DNA of 50,124 nucleotides, taken from NCBI GenBank assembly GCA_027307405.1, contig DAHUXA010000004.1, positions 1 through 50,124 on the forward strand, read 5' to 3'. The notes under the pieces were generated by a model that saw only the letters and a list, made by a program, of their open reading frames with translations, was not told the origin of the DNA and ran no database searches. The position numbers and the translations under genes were made by a program. Shown here one piece after another: positions 7,457 to 17,481 of this stretch (positions within the stretch are counted from its first letter, which is position 1; each line of letters begins with the position of its first letter). The stretch comes from Hyphomicrobiales bacterium (GTDB lineage: Bacteria; Pseudomonadota; Alphaproteobacteria; Rhizobiales; Xanthobacteraceae).

Positions 7457-9712
7457 TTAATGCGCACTGCCGCGCTTGAGATCGGCCTCAATCAACAGCT
7501 TTGTGCCGCCGCCAAAGCGTGCACGGTAGACCTGGAGGTTCTCCATGATCCGCGCGACGTAGTTACGCGTTTCGGAGATCGGGATGCGCTCGACCCAGTC
7601 GACCGGATCGACGCGGGGGTCACGCGGGTCGCCATAGGCTGCGATCCACTGCTTCACGCGCCCGCGTCCGGCGTTGTAGCCGGCGAAGGTGAGAATGTAG
7701 GATCCGTTGTAACCGCTGAACAGGTTGGACAGTTCGGCCGCCCCCATCTGCATATTGTAAACCGGGTCCTTGAGCAGCCGCTCGCGGTTGTAGGTCACCT
7801 TGTATTTTGCTGCGGTGTCGATTCCGGCTGCAGGCGTGACCTGCATCAGACCCATGGCGTTGGCGCTTGAAACGACCTTCTGGTTGAAGTGGCTTTCCTG
7901 ACGCGCGATCGAATAGGCGACCGCCGCCTCGATCGGCGGAGCGATTGGCTGATAGTCGGGCAGGCCGACCGTCGGATAGGCGTAATAATCGAGTGGCAGT
8001 CCCCGTGCATAGGCAGCTTCGCCAAGCAGCAGCATCGCGCGGCCGTCGCCGTTCTTGCCGGCAAGTTCGCCCAGGACGGCCAGGCCGGCAATGTCGGTCG
8101 CGCTCTCGCCAAGCTCCGCGTAAATCGACGCGAGCATATCGCGCTCGCCGAGGGTGTAGAGGATCTGCGCCGCACGGACGACCTCGAGATTGCTGAGAAC
8201 GCCTTGCTCCTGGGGCGTGAACGCCGGGGGACCGCGCAGGCCCAGATCTTTGAGGCCCAGTCGCGCGCGCGCCAGCTGACCGTAATAGGTCGCGGTGTGC
8301 TGCGCCGCTGCCTCGTAGAAGGCCTTGGCCTGATCGTTCTTGCCCATCGCTTCCGCTGCACGCCCTTGCCAATAGCCACCGCGCGCGAGCCCGTGCGGGC
8401 TCACCGTTCCCTCGACAATGCGGGCAAAATGTTCGGCTGCGGTCTTCGGATCGTGCAGATAACGCAGGGCCAGCCAGCCGGCCGTGAAGTGTGCATCGAC
8501 CCGATAAAAACCGCGCATGGGGATTGCGGCTTCACGCGCCACGCTATAGGCGGCGTGCGCGTCACGGTCATCGAGCAGCTTGCGCACGAGCAAGCGGCGC
8601 TCCTGCCACCACTGATCGAGGTTGTACAGTAGCTCTGGGTTCTTTGGCGCGGTCAGAATCAGTTTGCCGGCCTCTTCCGCCTTATTGTTCAGCCGGAGCC
8701 ACTGCACGCGCGCGAAAATATATCCGACGTCGTTCTGCGCGGCTGAGGGTACCGCATCGAGGAGCGCCTTGGCGTTGCCAGCCCTGCGCAACACGGCCGC
8801 GCGCGCACGCCCGATCGCGAGTTGATCGCCACCGAGCCGCTCGGCGGCGCGCAAGCCGGCGGCGACATCGTCGACGTAGAAACGCTGCTCCATGCGCGCC
8901 TTATGGTCGGCGGCGCTCAGCATGCCACCGAACATTTCCAGCACGCGTTTTTCGACCTCGGCGCTGGCGTCGTCGTTGCGCCAGGCCTGTCGCACGAGTG
9001 CGGCCGCCCCGTCGCGATCGCCCTGCGCGAGCAAAGTACGCGCCAGCATGTAACGGCCCTTGCCAGTCACCGGCTGTTGCCTGGCGAAGAACGCGCGCAC
9101 CGCGCGATCGTCGACGCCATCGTTCCACAACGCGTTCTCCGCGCGACGGCGGAACAGTGGGGCGTGCGGCCAGCTCGGGTTCGTCCCGATGAAGGCTGCG
9201 TAGCGCTGAAAGGTGGGGTTGGTGTTATCGGAGCGCAGGATCACCCATTCGGCGAGCTTGCGCGCGACCGGATCGCTGATGCTCGCTTCGGCGGAATTGG
9301 CCTCTGCTTCCTTGCCTTTGCGTGTCGCTTCGATGACCCGTTTCACCGCAGCAATATCGGCCTCCGAGGTCACCGCCGTCGGCGCGATTGCGAAGGGGCC
9401 TGAAGCCGGCCGCGCAAGCGGTTTGAAAAAGGCGCGGGTTTCGAACACCGCACCGTGCAGGCCGACATTGGCCTGGGCAAAGGCTGACAGCCCGGGCTTG
9501 CTTGCGGAGTTTGACGCAGGCCGTTTTTGAGGGAGCGGAGTGGTAGCGGGGGCGGGTGCAACGGTTGCCGCCTGCTTGGCGACATGGATAGCCGGCCGCG
9601 GACGCGGGAGCGGAACTTCTTGTGTTGCGGCCGACCCTGCTTCGGCCGACAGCGCGCAAGCGGCCGTCAACGTCAAATAAACGCCCAAGCGGCTGCGACT
9701 AGTCGCCTTCAT
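7457..9712 (-). CDS. slt: Soluble lytic murein transglycosylase (SLT domain)
   Basis: 751 aa; C-terminal AYSIARQESHFNQKVVSSANAMGLMQVTPAAG...NMQMGAAELSNLFSGYNGSYILTFAGYNAGRGRVKQW. Confidence 0.92.
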   Translation of the reverse strand: MKATSRSRLGVYLTLTAACALSAEAGSAATQEVPLPRPRPAIHVAKQAATVAPAPATTPLPQKRPASNSASKPGLSAFAQANVGLHGAVFETRAFFKPLARPASGPFAIAPTAVTSEADIAAVKRVIEATRKGKEAEANSAEASISDPVARKLAEWVILRSDNTNPTFQRYAAFIGTNPSWPHAPLFRRRAENALWNDGVDDRAVRAFFARQQPVTGKGRYMLARTLLAQGDRDGAAALVRQAWRNDDASAEVEKRVLEMFGGMLSAADHKARMEQRFYVDDVAAGLRAAERLGGDQLAIGRARAAVLRRAGNAKALLDAVPSAAQNDVGYIFARVQWLRLNNKAEEAGKLILTAPKNPELLYNLDQWWQERRLLVRKLLDDRDAHAAYSVAREAAIPMRGFYRVDAHFTAGWLALRYLHDPKTAAEHFARIVEGTVSPHGLARGGYWQGRAAEAMGKNDQAKAFYEAAAQHTATYYGQLARARLGLKDLGLRGPPAFTPQEQGVLSNLEVVRAAQILYTLGERDMLASIYAELGESATDIAGLAVLGELAGKNGDGRAMLLLGEAAYARGLPLDYYAYPTVGLPDYQPIAPPIEAAVAYSIARQESHFNQKVVSSANAMGLMQVTPAAGIDTAAKYKVTYNRERLLKDPVYNMQMGAAELSNLFSGYNGSYILTFAGYNAGRGRVKQWIAAYGDPRDPRVDPVDWVERIPISETRNYVARIMENLQVYRARFGGGTKLLIEADLKRGSAH

Positions 9713-9973
9713 TCAACCCCGTTGCTTTCGGACCCGGCGACCCCGATTCGGGCAAGGGCCGCAAAACGATTGGCTACCTAGGCCAATTTCGTTGATGAAT
9801 GATACCCAAATTTTAGGGTGCGCGGACCCTAGGTGGGGAGAGGGGCAAAAACGGGGCAAGCCGCTAACTATCAGGTCAATTTATGGGCCCATTTACGAGC
9901 GGGGCTTTCATCGGTGCTCCTGACCCGATATCTATGATGGCCTTAAGCCCGTTTCCTGTGGAGAAGTCGTGTC

Positions 9974-10864
9974 ATGGCCGCCAAGACGAGCTTTCGAGGC
10001 TCCTTTACTGCGCTGGTCACGCCGTTCAAGAACGGCTCGCTCGACGAAAAGGCGTTCCGCAACATCGTGGACTGGCAGATCGCCGAGGGCACCAACGGGC
10101 TGGTTCCGGTCGGAACCACCGGCGAGAGCCCAACGCTGTCGCATGAGGAACATAAGCAGGTTGTGGAGTGGTGTATCGACCAGGTCGGCGGCCGCGTGCC
10201 CGTCATTGCCGGCTCCGGCTCAAATTCGACCGCCGAGGCCATCGAACTGTCGCGCCATGCTGAGGAAGCCGGCGCCGACGCGGTCCTGATCGTCACGCCT
10301 TACTACAACAAGCCGACCCAGGAAGGGCTCTATCAGCACTACAAGGCGATCAACGATGCCATCGGCATTCCCATCATCATTTACAACATTCCGGGGCGCT
10401 CCATCGTCGACATGTCGGTCGAGACCATGGCGCGCCTTTTTGAACTCAAGAATATTGCCGGAGTGAAAGATGCGACCGCCAATATGGCGCGCGTGTCGCA
10501 ACAGCGCGCTGCCATGGGACCCGACTTCAACCAGCTCTCGGGCGAAGACATCACGGCGCTCGGCTTCATGGCACACGGCGGACACGGATGCATCTCGGTG
10601 ACATCCAATGTGGCGCCGCGCCTGTGTGCTGAATTCCAGGCGGCGTGCCTCAAGGGAGATTTTGCCGCGGCGCTCAAGCTGCAGGACAAGTTGACGCCCC
10701 TGCATATCAATCTGTTCGTCGAAACGAGTCCGGCGCCGATCAAGTATGCGATGTCACTGATCGGCAAATGCGCCAATACGGTGCGGCTGCCAATGGTGCC
10801 GGCGAGCGAGAAGGCGCAGACCGCGGTGCGCCAGGCCATGGTGCACGCCGGTCTGATCAACTAG
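9974..10864 (+). CDS. dapA: 4-hydroxy-tetrahydrodipicolinate synthase
   Basis: [56 protein letters not shown]. Confidence 0.96.
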   Translation: MAAKTSFRGSFTALVTPFKNGSLDEKAFRNIVDWQIAEGTNGLVPVGTTGESPTLSHEEHKQVVEWCIDQVGGRVPVIAGSGSNSTAEAIELSRHAEEAGADAVLIVTPYYNKPTQEGLYQHYKAINDAIGIPIIIYNIPGRSIVDMSVETMARLFELKNIAGVKDATANMARVSQQRAAMGPDFNQLSGEDITALGFMAHGGHGCISVTSNVAPRLCAEFQAACLKGDFAAALKLQDKLTPLHINLFVETSPAPIKYAMSLIGKCANTVRLPMVPASEKAQTAVRQAMVHAGLIN

Positions 10865-10947
10865 CGTAGGTCTCGGCCGACTTTTGCGATACACTTCGCG
10901 GTCATGGCCGGGCTCGTCGGGTACGACGAAGAGGAGATGGCGTAGCC

Positions 10948-11355
10948 ATGCTCGAGGAATTCAAAAAGTTTGCATTGCGCGGAAACGTGGTCGATCTCGC
11001 CATCGGCGTGATCATTGGGGCCGCCTTCGGCGCGATCGTGAATTCACTGGTCGGCGACGTCATTATGCCGGTGATCGGCTCGATTACCGGCGGGCTCGAT
11101 TTTTCGAATTATTACGTTCCGCTGTCCTCCAAGGTGACGGCCGCGACGCTCGCCGAGGCAAAAAAGGAAGGTGCAGTACTCGCTTGGGGCAATTTTCTCA
11201 CTGTCACGCTTAACTTTATCATTATTGCATTCGTGCTGTTCCTGGTGATCCGCGCCATCAACCAGTTCTCGCGCAAGGAGGCGGAGAAGGTGCCGCCGCT
11301 GACAAAGACCGAACAACTGCTCACCGAAATCCGCGACCAGCTCAAATCGCGCTGA
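10948..11355 (+). CDS. mscL: Large-conductance mechanosensitive channel
   Basis: [38 protein letters not shown]. Confidence 0.97.
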   Translation: MLEEFKKFALRGNVVDLAIGVIIGAAFGAIVNSLVGDVIMPVIGSITGGLDFSNYYVPLSSKVTAATLAEAKKEGAVLAWGNFLTVTLNFIIIAFVLFLVIRAINQFSRKEAEKVPPLTKTEQLLTEIRDQLKSR

Positions 11356-11373
11356 ACGCACCTCGAAATCCCC

Positions 11374-11847
11374 ATGGCCGCAAAATCCGAGCGCCGCTTC
11401 AAGGTGGTCGCCGATAATCGCAAGGCGCGTTTCAACTACGCGATTGGTGAAACTTTCGAAGCCGGCATCGTGCTCACCGGCAGCGAAGTGAAATCCTTGC
11501 GTGCCGGAAAGGCCACGATTGCCGAATCCTACGCGGACGCTCGCGGCGGCGAACTCTGGCTGATCAACTCGAACATCCCGGAATATCTCCAGGCCAGCCG
11601 TTTCAACCACGCGCCGAAACGGGCGCGCAAATTGTTGATGCAAAAGCGGGAGATCAACCGATTGGTCGGGGCGGTCGAACGCGAGGGCATGACGATCGTG
11701 CCGCTAAAGCTTTACTTTAACGAGAAAGGACGAGCCAAGGTCGAGATCGCGCTCGCCCGCGGCAAGAAGTTGCATGACAAGCGTGAGACGCTGAAGAAGC
11801 GTTCCTGGGAGCGCGAGCGCGGGCGGCTGATGCGGATGAAAGGCTAG
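11374..11847 (+). CDS. smpB: SsrA-binding protein
   Basis: [54 protein letters not shown]. Confidence 0.97.
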   Translation: MAAKSERRFKVVADNRKARFNYAIGETFEAGIVLTGSEVKSLRAGKATIAESYADARGGELWLINSNIPEYLQASRFNHAPKRARKLLMQKREINRLVGAVEREGMTIVPLKLYFNEKGRAKVEIALARGKKLHDKRETLKKRSWERERGRLMRMKG

Positions 11848-11919
11848 CGCATGATCCCGAAAGCATGCCCCCGGACTTGATCCGGGGGTGGGTACCGGAT
11901 TTCGGACAAGATCATGCGC
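11847..11919 (+). repeat. Nested palindromic repeat, family A copy 1
   Basis: gcgcatgatc...gatcatgcgc outer arms; inner cccccgga-cttga-tccggggg hairpin; highly similar to 17395-17470. Confidence 0.9.
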
Positions 11920-11936
11920 ATACACGGGCAAGTGCT

Positions 11937-12329
11937 ATGGCTGTTCCGACCAAACTCGATCATTGCGTGATCCACGTCTCCGATTGGGTCCGTTCGAACA
12001 AGTTCTACAGCGAGGTTCTGGGTGCCGAACTAGTGCAGCGGCCGGTTGGCTGGGCCTATCGTTTCGGCGACAAGCAACTCAATGTGCATGGACCTGGCGT
12101 GAAGCCGGCGGAGGTCGCCCGGTTGCCGGTGCAGCCCGGCAATAGCGATCTTTGTTTCGAATGGCAGGGGCCAATCGACAGCGCGATTGCACATCTCAAG
12201 GCGCACGGCATTGCAGTCGAACGCGGGCCAATGCAACGCTTTGGAGCAAGGGGGCCTGGTACGTCGGTCTATTTTCGGGATCCCGACGGCTCGCTCATGG
12301 AATTTATGAGCTATGGAGACGCGAAATGA
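11937..12329 (+). CDS. VOC family (glyoxalase/dioxygenase superfamily) protein
   Basis: KLDHCVIHVSDWVRSNKFYSEVLGAELV...SVYFRDPDGSLMEFMSY. Confidence 0.88.
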   Translation: MAVPTKLDHCVIHVSDWVRSNKFYSEVLGAELVQRPVGWAYRFGDKQLNVHGPGVKPAEVARLPVQPGNSDLCFEWQGPIDSAIAHLKAHGIAVERGPMQRFGARGPGTSVYFRDPDGSLMEFMSYGDAK

Positions 12330-12904
12330 CCGAAGCGCCGGGCACGCATAACCCACAATTCCTTCCAACGAATATCCCAACACCGCAGGACGACGGGGCC
12401 GCGCGTCATCTGGCGGGAATGAAACTCCCCGATGTGGCGCTGCCGGCAACCGAGGGCGCGGCGGTCAATCTGTCGAAGCTGGCCGGCCGCACGGTTGTCT
12501 ATATCTATCCGCGCACGGGCGTACCGGGTGTCGATCCGCCCGATGGCTGGGATCAGATCCCTGGTGCCCGAGGCTGCACGCCGCAGTCCTGCTCATTTCG
12601 CGATCATTTCGGCGAACTCAGGCGGCTGGGCGTGGCGCACCTCTATGGCATCTCCACCCAGGACACCGCTTACCAGCGCGAGGCAGCAACGCGGCTGCAC
12701 CTGCCGTTTGCAATCTTGTCGGACGAGAGACTGACGCTGACCAAGGCGCTCAAGCTGCCAACATTTTCCGTTGCCGGAATGACCTTGCTCAAACGTATGG
12801 CGCTGGTGATCGACGACGGAAAAATTACCAAGGCGTTCTATCCGGTTTTCCCGCCGGACAAGAACGCCGAGGAAGTGATCGCCTGGCTTCAGGCGTCGAG
12901 ATAG
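12326..12904 (+). CDS. Peroxiredoxin-like redoxin protein
   Basis: MKLPDVALPATEGAAVNLSKLAGRTVVYIYPRTGVPG...GARGCTPQSCSFRDHFGEL; ATG overlaps the TGA of the preceding gene. Confidence 0.85.
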   Translation: MTEAPGTHNPQFLPTNIPTPQDDGAARHLAGMKLPDVALPATEGAAVNLSKLAGRTVVYIYPRTGVPGVDPPDGWDQIPGARGCTPQSCSFRDHFGELRRLGVAHLYGISTQDTAYQREAATRLHLPFAILSDERLTLTKALKLPTFSVAGMTLLKRMALVIDDGKITKAFYPVFPPDKNAEEVIAWLQASR

Positions 12905-13530
12905 CGGCGCACGCTCGCAAAAACGTCCCGAAACATTTCCGGCGTGAGCACGCCAGTGTTCGTATTGTAGCGCGAGCAGTGATAGCTGGAGAACAGCGTC
13001 ATTGAGCCAAGCTGGTGTTGATTGCCGTGGCTGAAGCCGGCGTCGGACAGTTTGCCGCCGAGCGCGCGCACCGTGCTCTCATGCGCGATACGGCCGAGCG
13101 CAACAATGGCGCGCAGCTTTTTCATCTCGGCGATCGTGGGCGCCAGAAAATCGCGGCACGTCCTTATTTCCTCCGGTGTCGGCTTGTTCTCTGGCGGAAC
13201 GCAGCGCACCGCATTGGTGATCCGACAGTCCACCAATTCCAGTCCATCGTCAGGGTGTGCGCGGTATTCGCCGCGCGCAAAGCCAAACCGGCCGAGCGTG
13301 TCGTAAAGCAGCACGCCGGCATAGTCGCCGGTGAAAGGGCGGCCGGTCCGGTTGGCGCCTTGCAAGCCGGGCGCGAGGCCCACGATCAACAGGCGCGCAT
13401 CGATGGTGCCGAAGGAGGGGACCGGCGCATTGAACCATCCCGGCTCTTTGCCGCGCCAGGTTTTGCGGAACGCGGCAAGCCGCGGGCAGCGCGGGCAGTC
13501 GCGCCCTGGCTTGCCGTCGGCCCCAGCCAT
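12889..13530 (-). CDS. Uracil-DNA glycosylase, type 5 (UDGb)-like
   Basis: CPRCPRL Cys motif, LIVGLAPGLQGANRTGRPFTGDYAGVLLY, LTPEMFRDVFA. Confidence 0.87.
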   Translation of the reverse strand: MAGADGKPGRDCPRCPRLAAFRKTWRGKEPGWFNAPVPSFGTIDARLLIVGLAPGLQGANRTGRPFTGDYAGVLLYDTLGRFGFARGEYRAHPDDGLELVDCRITNAVRCVPPENKPTPEEIRTCRDFLAPTIAEMKKLRAIVALGRIAHESTVRALGGKLSDAGFSHGNQHQLGSMTLFSSYHCSRYNTNTGVLTPEMFRDVFASVRRYLDA

Positions 13531-13538
13531 TACGCCGA

Positions 13539-14210
13539 CTATTCGAAAGATTCGTCGTCGTCGTCAGCGCCGACAGGAGCGCTGGCACGTTGCGGCGTGG
13601 TCGGCGGTCTTTGCAGGAATTGAGGCGTATGCGACGCCGCACGATCATCGCGCGGGGGACGCGCCTCGCGCGCGGGACGTTCGGACGGATCACGGCCAAT
13701 CTTGGTCTGCAACTCAATTATGTCGACGAACACGTCAGCCTGCCGGCGCAGTTCGTCGGCGACCATTGGCGGCTGTGTAGAGACGGTTGAGACGACGGTC
13801 ACGCGCACGCCTTTGCGCTGGACGGCTTCGACCAGCGAACGGAAATCGCCGTCGCCGGAAAACAGCACCATGTGATCGATTGTGCCCGCAATTTCCATGG
13901 CATCGACCGCAAGCTCGATGTCCATGTTTCCTTTGACTTTGCGTCTTCCCGTCTGATCGACGAATTCCTTTGTCGCCTTGGTGACGACCGAATAGCCGTT
14001 GTAGTCAAGCCAGTCGATCAGGGGGCGGATCGATGAATATTCCTGATCTTCGATTACCGCCGTGTAATAGAACGCACGCAGCAGATAGCCGCGCGACTGA
14101 AACTCACGCAGCAGGCGCTTGTAATCGATGTCGAAACCGAGAGATTTTGCAGTGGCGTAAAGGTTGGCACCGTCAATAAACAAAGCGATTTTTTCACCGG
14201 GTACAGTCAT
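13539..14210 (-). CDS. NYN-domain / LabA-like (DUF88) protein
   Basis: KIALFIDGANLYATAKSLGFDIDYKRL, KGNMDIELAVDAMEIAGTIDHMVLFSGDGDFRSLVEAVQRKG. Confidence 0.9.
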   Translation of the reverse strand: MTVPGEKIALFIDGANLYATAKSLGFDIDYKRLLREFQSRGYLLRAFYYTAVIEDQEYSSIRPLIDWLDYNGYSVVTKATKEFVDQTGRRKVKGNMDIELAVDAMEIAGTIDHMVLFSGDGDFRSLVEAVQRKGVRVTVVSTVSTQPPMVADELRRQADVFVDIIELQTKIGRDPSERPAREARPPRDDRAASHTPQFLQRPPTTPQRASAPVGADDDDESFE

Positions 14211-14519
14211 GGGTTTCTCTCATAATTCGTCACTGGTGACTTCCATATCTGCCGGGCACGCAACGTGGAATGCGCCGCGAGCGCGGTTTCGGATCGCCGT
14301 TAACAGAGCATTGCAGCATCTCCAATCAATTGGGCTGCCGCCTGCGCAATCACGCCGTGCCGATAAAATCCTGCACCATCGGCCTGCCGACGATCTCGCA
14401 ATGGTCGAGTAACAGAGGGTTGCGGCTAAACCAAGACAAAAATGCTTGAAATTCCATGCGCCAGAGGATACCTAGCAGGCGAATTCAGGACAAGTTCCCC
14501 CAGATGGAGTGACGAGCCA

Positions 14520-14915
14520 ATGGCCCGTGTCACCGTAGAAGATTGTATCGACAAGGTTGAGAACCGCTTTGATCTCGTCCTGTTGGCGAGTCACCGAGCG
14601 CGCATGATTTCATCAGGTTCGCAGATTACCGTCGAGCGCGACAACGATAAGAACCCGGTCGTGGCGCTGCGAGAAATTGCGGAAACCACTGTATCGCCTG
14701 GCGATCTCAAGGAAGATCTCATTCATACCCTGCAGAAATACGTCGAGGTCGATGAGCCTGAGCCCGAAGTGCCGCTGATCGGTGCCGGTGCCGGTGCCAG
14801 TGTGGACTCGGACGACACTGAGGTAACCGCGGACCGCATGACCGAGGAAGAGCTCCTCAAGGGTCTTGAAGGCCTGGCTCCCCCGGAGGAGCCGCCGGAA
14901 GAGGATGCCGAGTAA
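14520..14915 (+). CDS. rpoZ: DNA-directed RNA polymerase omega subunit
   Basis: [35 protein letters not shown]. Confidence 0.95.
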   Translation: MARVTVEDCIDKVENRFDLVLLASHRARMISSGSQITVERDNDKNPVVALREIAETTVSPGDLKEDLIHTLQKYVEVDEPEPEVPLIGAGAGASVDSDDTEVTADRMTEEELLKGLEGLAPPEEPPEEDAE

Positions 14916-14944
14916 ATCCTTCGCTTTGCCATTAATTCCCCATA

Positions 14945-14969
14945 ACGGCCCGGCCCAGAGCCGGGCCGT
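14945..14969 (+). terminator. Hairpin after rpoZ
   Basis: acggcccggc-ccaga-gccgggccgt, 10-bp stem; only weakly T-rich tail. Confidence 0.55.
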
Positions 14970-15064
14970 CTGCTATTTGTCAACCAGTTGGGCAAACGCC
15001 TTGCGGCAGCGATGAAACCACGTGATATCTTGAGGTGGTAACATCAGGCTGCGAGGCAACAGAT

Positions 15065-17395
15065 ATGGCGCGCACGCGCTCGGACCTTCCGCGCATGCAG
15101 AAGCAGGCCCCGATCCGCGGCCCGCGCCCGTCGGCTGTTGCCGGCACAAAGCAAACTGTTGAAAAGCCTTCCCAATCGCGCAAGCCGCCAATGATGCGGC
15201 AGTACGACCTGATCGAGCGGGTGCGTCGTTACAATCCAGACACCAACGAGGCCCTCCTCAATCGTGCCTACGTTTACGCCATGAAAGCGCATGGCGAGCA
15301 GCGACGCGCTTCCGGCGATCCCTATTTTTCACATCCGATCGAGGTGGCCGCGATCCTCACCGACCTTAAGCTCGACGACGCGACCATCGCCGCCGCGCTG
15401 CTGCATGACACCATTGAGGACACAGAAGCCACCCGCGCCGAGATTGACAGTCTCTTCGGGCACGACATCGGCACATTGGTGGAGGGGCTGACCAAACTCA
15501 AAAAGCTCGATCTGGTTACCAAAGAGGCGAAGCAGGCGGAGAACCTCCGCAAGCTGCTGCTGGCAATTGCCGACGATGTGCGGGTCCTGCTCATCAAACT
15601 CGCCGACCGGCTGCACAATATGCGCACGCTTGACTACATGCCGCCCGAAGCGCGCCGGCGCGCCGCCGAAGAGACGCTGGAAATCTACGCACCGCTCGCC
15701 GGCCGCATGGGCATGCATGAGATGCGTGAGGAGCTCGACGATCTGGCATTCCGCGAACTGTACCCGGAAGCTTACGAGGTGGTGTCGGCGCGGCTCAATT
15801 CGCTCACCGAACGCAGCAAAGTTCTCATCTCGGAGATCGAAAAACAGCTCACCAAAAAGCTCGCCGACCGCGGCATCGAGGCGAAAGTCGTCGGTCGCCG
15901 CAAACGCGCCTACTCGATCTGGCGAAAGATGGAACGGAAATCGGTCGGCTTCGAGCAGTTGTCCGACATTTTCGGGTTCCGTGTCGTCGTAAAGACATTG
16001 GCTGACTGTTATCAGGCGCTCGGCATCGTCCATAGCACCTGGCCGATGGTGCCGGGCCGGTTCAAGGATTACATCTCGACGCCGAAAGGGAACGACTATC
16101 GCTCGATCCACACGACGGTGATCGGCCCGAGCAAGCAGCGTGTCGAATTGCAGATCCGTACGGTTGAGATGCACGAGATCGCCGAATACGGCATCGCGGC
16201 CCACGCCCTCTACAAAGACAATGTCGGCTCACCGACCGAGCTGCTGTCGCGGGAATCGACCGCCTATGCCTGGCTCCGCCGCACCATTGAGCTGCTGGCG
16301 GAGGGTTCGAACCCGGAAGAATTCCTCGAGCACACCAAACTCGAGTTGTTCCACGACCAGGTGTTCTGTTTCACCCCCAAGGGCAAGCTGATTGCGTTGC
16401 CACGCAAGGCGACGCCGATCGATTTCGCCTATGCGGTCCATACCGATGTCGGCAACATGGCGGTCGGCTGCAAGATCAATGGCCAGATTGCTCCGCTCAC
16501 GTCCGAACTCGTCAATGGCGACGAAGTCGAGATTGCGACGTCGAAAGCCCAAACAGTGCCCCCGGCAGCCTGGGAATCGATCGTCGTGACTGGCAAGGCG
16601 CGCGCGGCGATCCGGCGTGCGACACGCGTTGCTGTACGCATGCAATATACCGGCCTCGGCCGCCGTATGGTCGAGCGTTTGTTTCAACGCGCCAAGATCG
16701 CCTATTCGGACGAAAAGTTGACCGGCGCTTTGCCGCGCCTCGCACGCTCATCGATTGAGGATGCATTGGCGGCGGTCGGGCGAAGCGAACTGAAAGCATC
16801 CGACGTCGCCCGCGCTATGTATCCCGACTACAAGGAAGAGCGCGCGGCCGCGATGGCCGCGAAGCCGAAATCGGAAAGTGGATGGTTCGGCCTGAAGAAA
16901 CTTACGTCGGTCAAGTTCAAGGTGCCCGACAATGTGGTCGGGCCGGCCATTCCGATCCGCGGCATCAATGGCGATCTGCCGGTGCGTTTCGCACCCAACG
17001 GAGGCGCGGTGCCGGGCGACCGTATCGTCGGTATTCTCTCGCCCGGCGAGGGCATCACGATCTATCCGATCCAGTCTCCGGCGCTTAGCGAATTTGAGGA
17101 CAAGCCCGAACGTTGGCTGGACGTGCGCTGGGACGAGGAGGAACAGGCCCCTCGGCGTTTTCCTGCACGTATCGAGGTGCAATCCGTAAACGAGCCGGGA
17201 TCGCTCGCTCAAATTGCACAAGTCATCGCCGAGCATGACGGCAACATCGACAACATACGCATGACTCGACGGGCGCCCGACTTTACCGATGTCACAATTG
17301 ACCTCGAGGTCTATGACCTCAAGCATCTCACCGCCATCCTCGCGCAATTGCGTGCCAAATCCGTGGTGGCGAAGGCGGAACGCGTGAACGGTTAG
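15065..17395 (+). CDS. rsh: Bifunctional (p)ppGpp synthetase/hydrolase (RelA/SpoT)
   Basis: HD domain ALLHDTIEDTEATRAEI, synthetase domain GFRVVVKTLADCYQALGIVHSTWPMVPGRFKDYISTPKGNDYRSIHTTV, TGS and ACT regions; true start may be 15191 (MMRQYDLIERV). Confidence 0.95.
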   Translation: MARTRSDLPRMQKQAPIRGPRPSAVAGTKQTVEKPSQSRKPPMMRQYDLIERVRRYNPDTNEALLNRAYVYAMKAHGEQRRASGDPYFSHPIEVAAILTDLKLDDATIAAALLHDTIEDTEATRAEIDSLFGHDIGTLVEGLTKLKKLDLVTKEAKQAENLRKLLLAIADDVRVLLIKLADRLHNMRTLDYMPPEARRRAAEETLEIYAPLAGRMGMHEMREELDDLAFRELYPEAYEVVSARLNSLTERSKVLISEIEKQLTKKLADRGIEAKVVGRRKRAYSIWRKMERKSVGFEQLSDIFGFRVVVKTLADCYQALGIVHSTWPMVPGRFKDYISTPKGNDYRSIHTTVIGPSKQRVELQIRTVEMHEIAEYGIAAHALYKDNVGSPTELLSRESTAYAWLRRTIELLAEGSNPEEFLEHTKLELFHDQVFCFTPKGKLIALPRKATPIDFAYAVHTDVGNMAVGCKINGQIAPLTSELVNGDEVEIATSKAQTVPPAAWESIVVTGKARAAIRRATRVAVRMQYTGLGRRMVERLFQRAKIAYSDEKLTGALPRLARSSIEDALAAVGRSELKASDVARAMYPDYKEERAAAMAAKPKSESGWFGLKKLTSVKFKVPDNVVGPAIPIRGINGDLPVRFAPNGGAVPGDRIVGILSPGEGITIYPIQSPALSEFEDKPERWLDVRWDEEEQAPRRFPARIEVQSVNEPGSLAQIAQVIAEHDGNIDNIRMTRRAPDFTDVTIDLEVYDLKHLTAILAQLRAKSVVAKAERVNG

Positions 17396-17470
17396 CGCAT
17401 GATCCCGACAAAGCATGCCCTCGGACTTGATCCGAGAGTGAGGAACCGGTTTTCGGACAAGATCATGCGC
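17395..17470 (+). repeat. Nested palindromic repeat, family A copy 2
   Basis: gcgcatgatcccgacaaagcatgccctcggacttgatccgagagtgaggaaccggttttcggacaagatcatgcgc. Confidence 0.9.
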
Positions 17471-17481
17471 AGGGAAAGCGC

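Noticed and set aside
6419-7870. 483-aa plus-strand ORF
   Set aside because: Lies antisense to the convincing alpha/beta hydrolase and slt genes; Arg/His-rich low-information translation typical of shadow ORFs in GC-rich DNA
12889-14210. NYN plus UDG pair as a new defence system
   Set aside because: Both look like conserved chromosomal housekeeping genes beside rpoZ/rsh; no mobile context. Kept only as a modest co-transcription observation
15329-16204. 291-aa minus-strand ORF (and similar ones at 42791-43834, 48367-49314, 20568-21455, 19748-20737, 23215-23985, 4638-5423)
   Set aside because: Antisense shadows of rsh, glyA, alpha-hydroxy acid oxidase, era, rnc/era, parC and porin; no recognisable domains
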